This document shows, one piece after another, positions 7,316-8,187 of a stretch of DNA of 8,187 nt. How positions within the stretch are numbered: the stretch's first letter is position 1; each line of letters opens with the position of its first letter. This DNA comes from UBA4655 sp964585575 (GTDB lineage Bacteria; Planctomycetota; Planctomycetia; Pirellulales; UBA1268): positions 1-8,187 of the forward strand of contig CAZPEM010000146.1 in NCBI GenBank assembly GCA_964585575.1, written 5' to 3'. Below the pieces are notes generated by a model that saw nothing but the letters and a program-made list of their open reading frames with translations, did not search any database and was not told the DNA's origin. Both the position numbers and the translations under genes were made by a program.

Positions 7316-7335
7316 CGTCGAGTCATCCTACGGCC

Positions 7336-8187
7336 TCATGCCGTCGATGGGTCTCTCGAAAACGCCTGCGACTTTCTCGCGAGCGTTTGGAGCAGGCGCG
7401 CGGCCCGGCCCGAGTCGATCGCCTCCTCCGCGACCTCCCTCGCCGTCTGGGCGTTGCCCGAGGTGGCCGAGGCCCGCAGCAGGGCGGCCGCGTTGAGCAC
7501 GACCACGTCCCGCCGCGTACCGTCCCGGCCAGACAGCACCTCCCGGATCGCGGCGGCACTTGCCACGGGCCCGTCGACATGGAGCTCGGCGAACCGTCCG
7601 ACGGGCAGGGTGTCGAGCCCGAACTCCTCGGGCGTCCAGCGTGTTTCCGTGAGTCGGGTCTCCGCCAGCCGGGCTTCGTCGAAATCGTGGTCGAGGGGCT
7701 CCTCGACCGGCCGGGCGGGCTCCCGCGCGTCGATCACGTCCGTGGGGCCGAAGAGGCTCACCTCGTCGAGCCACCCGGAGGGGGCGGATCCATCGACGCC
7801 CCCGATTGCCCCCGAGACCACCACGGCCCTCGGCAGCCCCAGCATCGCGGCGGCGGTCGCAAGCGGCCTGCGGGCGGACCGCCGCCCCACGCCGATCACC
7901 TGCACGCTTGCGGCCGCCGGGTTGCAAAGGGGACCGACGAGATTGAACACCGTCGGCCTGCCGAGCGACCGTCGCACCGCCGCGACCCGAGCCATCGCCG
8001 GATGATGGATCGGCGCGAGGCAGAAGCAGAGCCCGAGTTCCTCGAGGCACTCGGCCGCTTGGTTCGGCGCGAGATCGACCCTGACCCCGAGGGCCTCGAG
8101 CACGTCGGCCGAACCGGTGCGGCTCGACACGGCCCGGTTGCCGTGCTTCGCGACGGGAACGCCGGTCGCGGCCACGACGATGGCCGC
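7336..8187 (-). CDS. trpD: Anthranilate phosphoribosyltransferase TrpD, C-terminal 283 residues (5' end outside window)
   Basis: TrpD joins anthranilate to PRPP, the second step of tryptophan synthesis from chorismate, in the cytoplasm. Visible family motifs, numbered from the window edge, are VPVAKHGNRAVSSRTGSADVLEALG (10-34), with the PRPP/anthranilate-binding KHGNR and SS. Next come the LAPIHHPAMARV segment (57-68), RPTVFNLVGPLCNPA (77-91) and the metal-binding Asp-Glu pair in WLDEVSLFGPT (139-149). NAAALLRAS (232-240) and EAIDSGRA (255-262) follow near the C-terminus. About 60-80 N-terminal residues, including the glycine-rich PRPP loop, lie beyond the right edge. Two loops are longer than usual: SGAIGGVDGSAPSG just before the DE pair (125-138), and an acidic stretch of about 35 residues (152-186) before the PEEFGL motif. 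An open frame to the edge shows that an internal GTG near 8175 is not the start. The TGA is 20 nt before the copper ATPase gene. Confidence 0.95.
   Translation of the reverse strand, partial: AAIVVAATGVPVAKHGNRAVSSRTGSADVLEALGVRVDLAPNQAAECLEELGLCFCLAPIHHPAMARVAAVRRSLGRPTVFNLVGPLCNPAAASVQVIGVGRRSARRPLATAAAMLGLPRAVVVSGAIGGVDGSAPSGWLDEVSLFGPTDVIDAREPARPVEEPLDHDFDEARLAETRLTETRWTPEEFGLDTLPVGRFAELHVDGPVASAAAIREVLSGRDGTRRDVVVLNAAALLRASATSGNAQTAREVAEEAIDSGRAARLLQTLARKSQAFSRDPSTA

Noticed and set aside
6335..8005. Plus-strand open frame of 556 codons
   Set aside because: It lies opposite both the copper ATPase and trpD, which have complete motifs; the product is Arg/Asp/His-rich shadow sequence.

Overview
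The window is GC-rich and almost entirely coding. It looks like chromosomal DNA from a planctomycete (Pirellulales-like). The main support is a secreted protein that starts with an L-E-x-R-x-L-L-A export/sorting motif (seen here as LERRDLLA), joined to seven FG-GAP/VCBS-type repeats, next to a secreted protein with a secretin-N-like domain of a kind common in that phylum. Assignment to family or genus is inference. No rRNA, tRNA, CRISPR array, insertion sequence or phage gene is visible.

Layout, right to left on the minus strand. trpD (anthranilate phosphoribosyltransferase, 5' end outside the window) is followed after 20 nt by a Cu(+)-type P1B ATPase with a Cys-rich N-terminal metal-binding domain. 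This ATPase gene runs tail to tail, 11 nt apart, with the only plus-strand gene, a PhnP-like metallo-beta-lactamase-fold phosphodiesterase. A 97-nt divergent gap then separates that gene from a minus-strand block: mscL, an exported protein with secretin-N-like domains, a broken exported protein (beta-1,3-glucanase-like N-terminal domain plus FG-GAP propeller), and the 5' 267 codons of secA, which runs off the left edge.

Most genes are housekeeping: protein export (SecA), osmotic safety valve (MscL), tryptophan synthesis (TrpD), copper efflux (CopA-like). The envelope and secretory theme of the left half (MscL, two exported proteins, SecA) may be no more than proximity.

The notable points are these. 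(1) The glucanase-like/FG-GAP gene carries an in-frame TAG at a family-conserved position and a one-base frameshift about 86 nt later; adding back one base gives exactly 578 codons. (2) A perfect 8-bp inverted repeat starts one base after the mscL stop and pairs with part of the Shine-Dalgarno of the next gene, which suggests translational coupling. (3) A promoter-like pair sits so close to the secA ATG that the transcript could be leaderless. I found no convincing undescribed multi-gene system.
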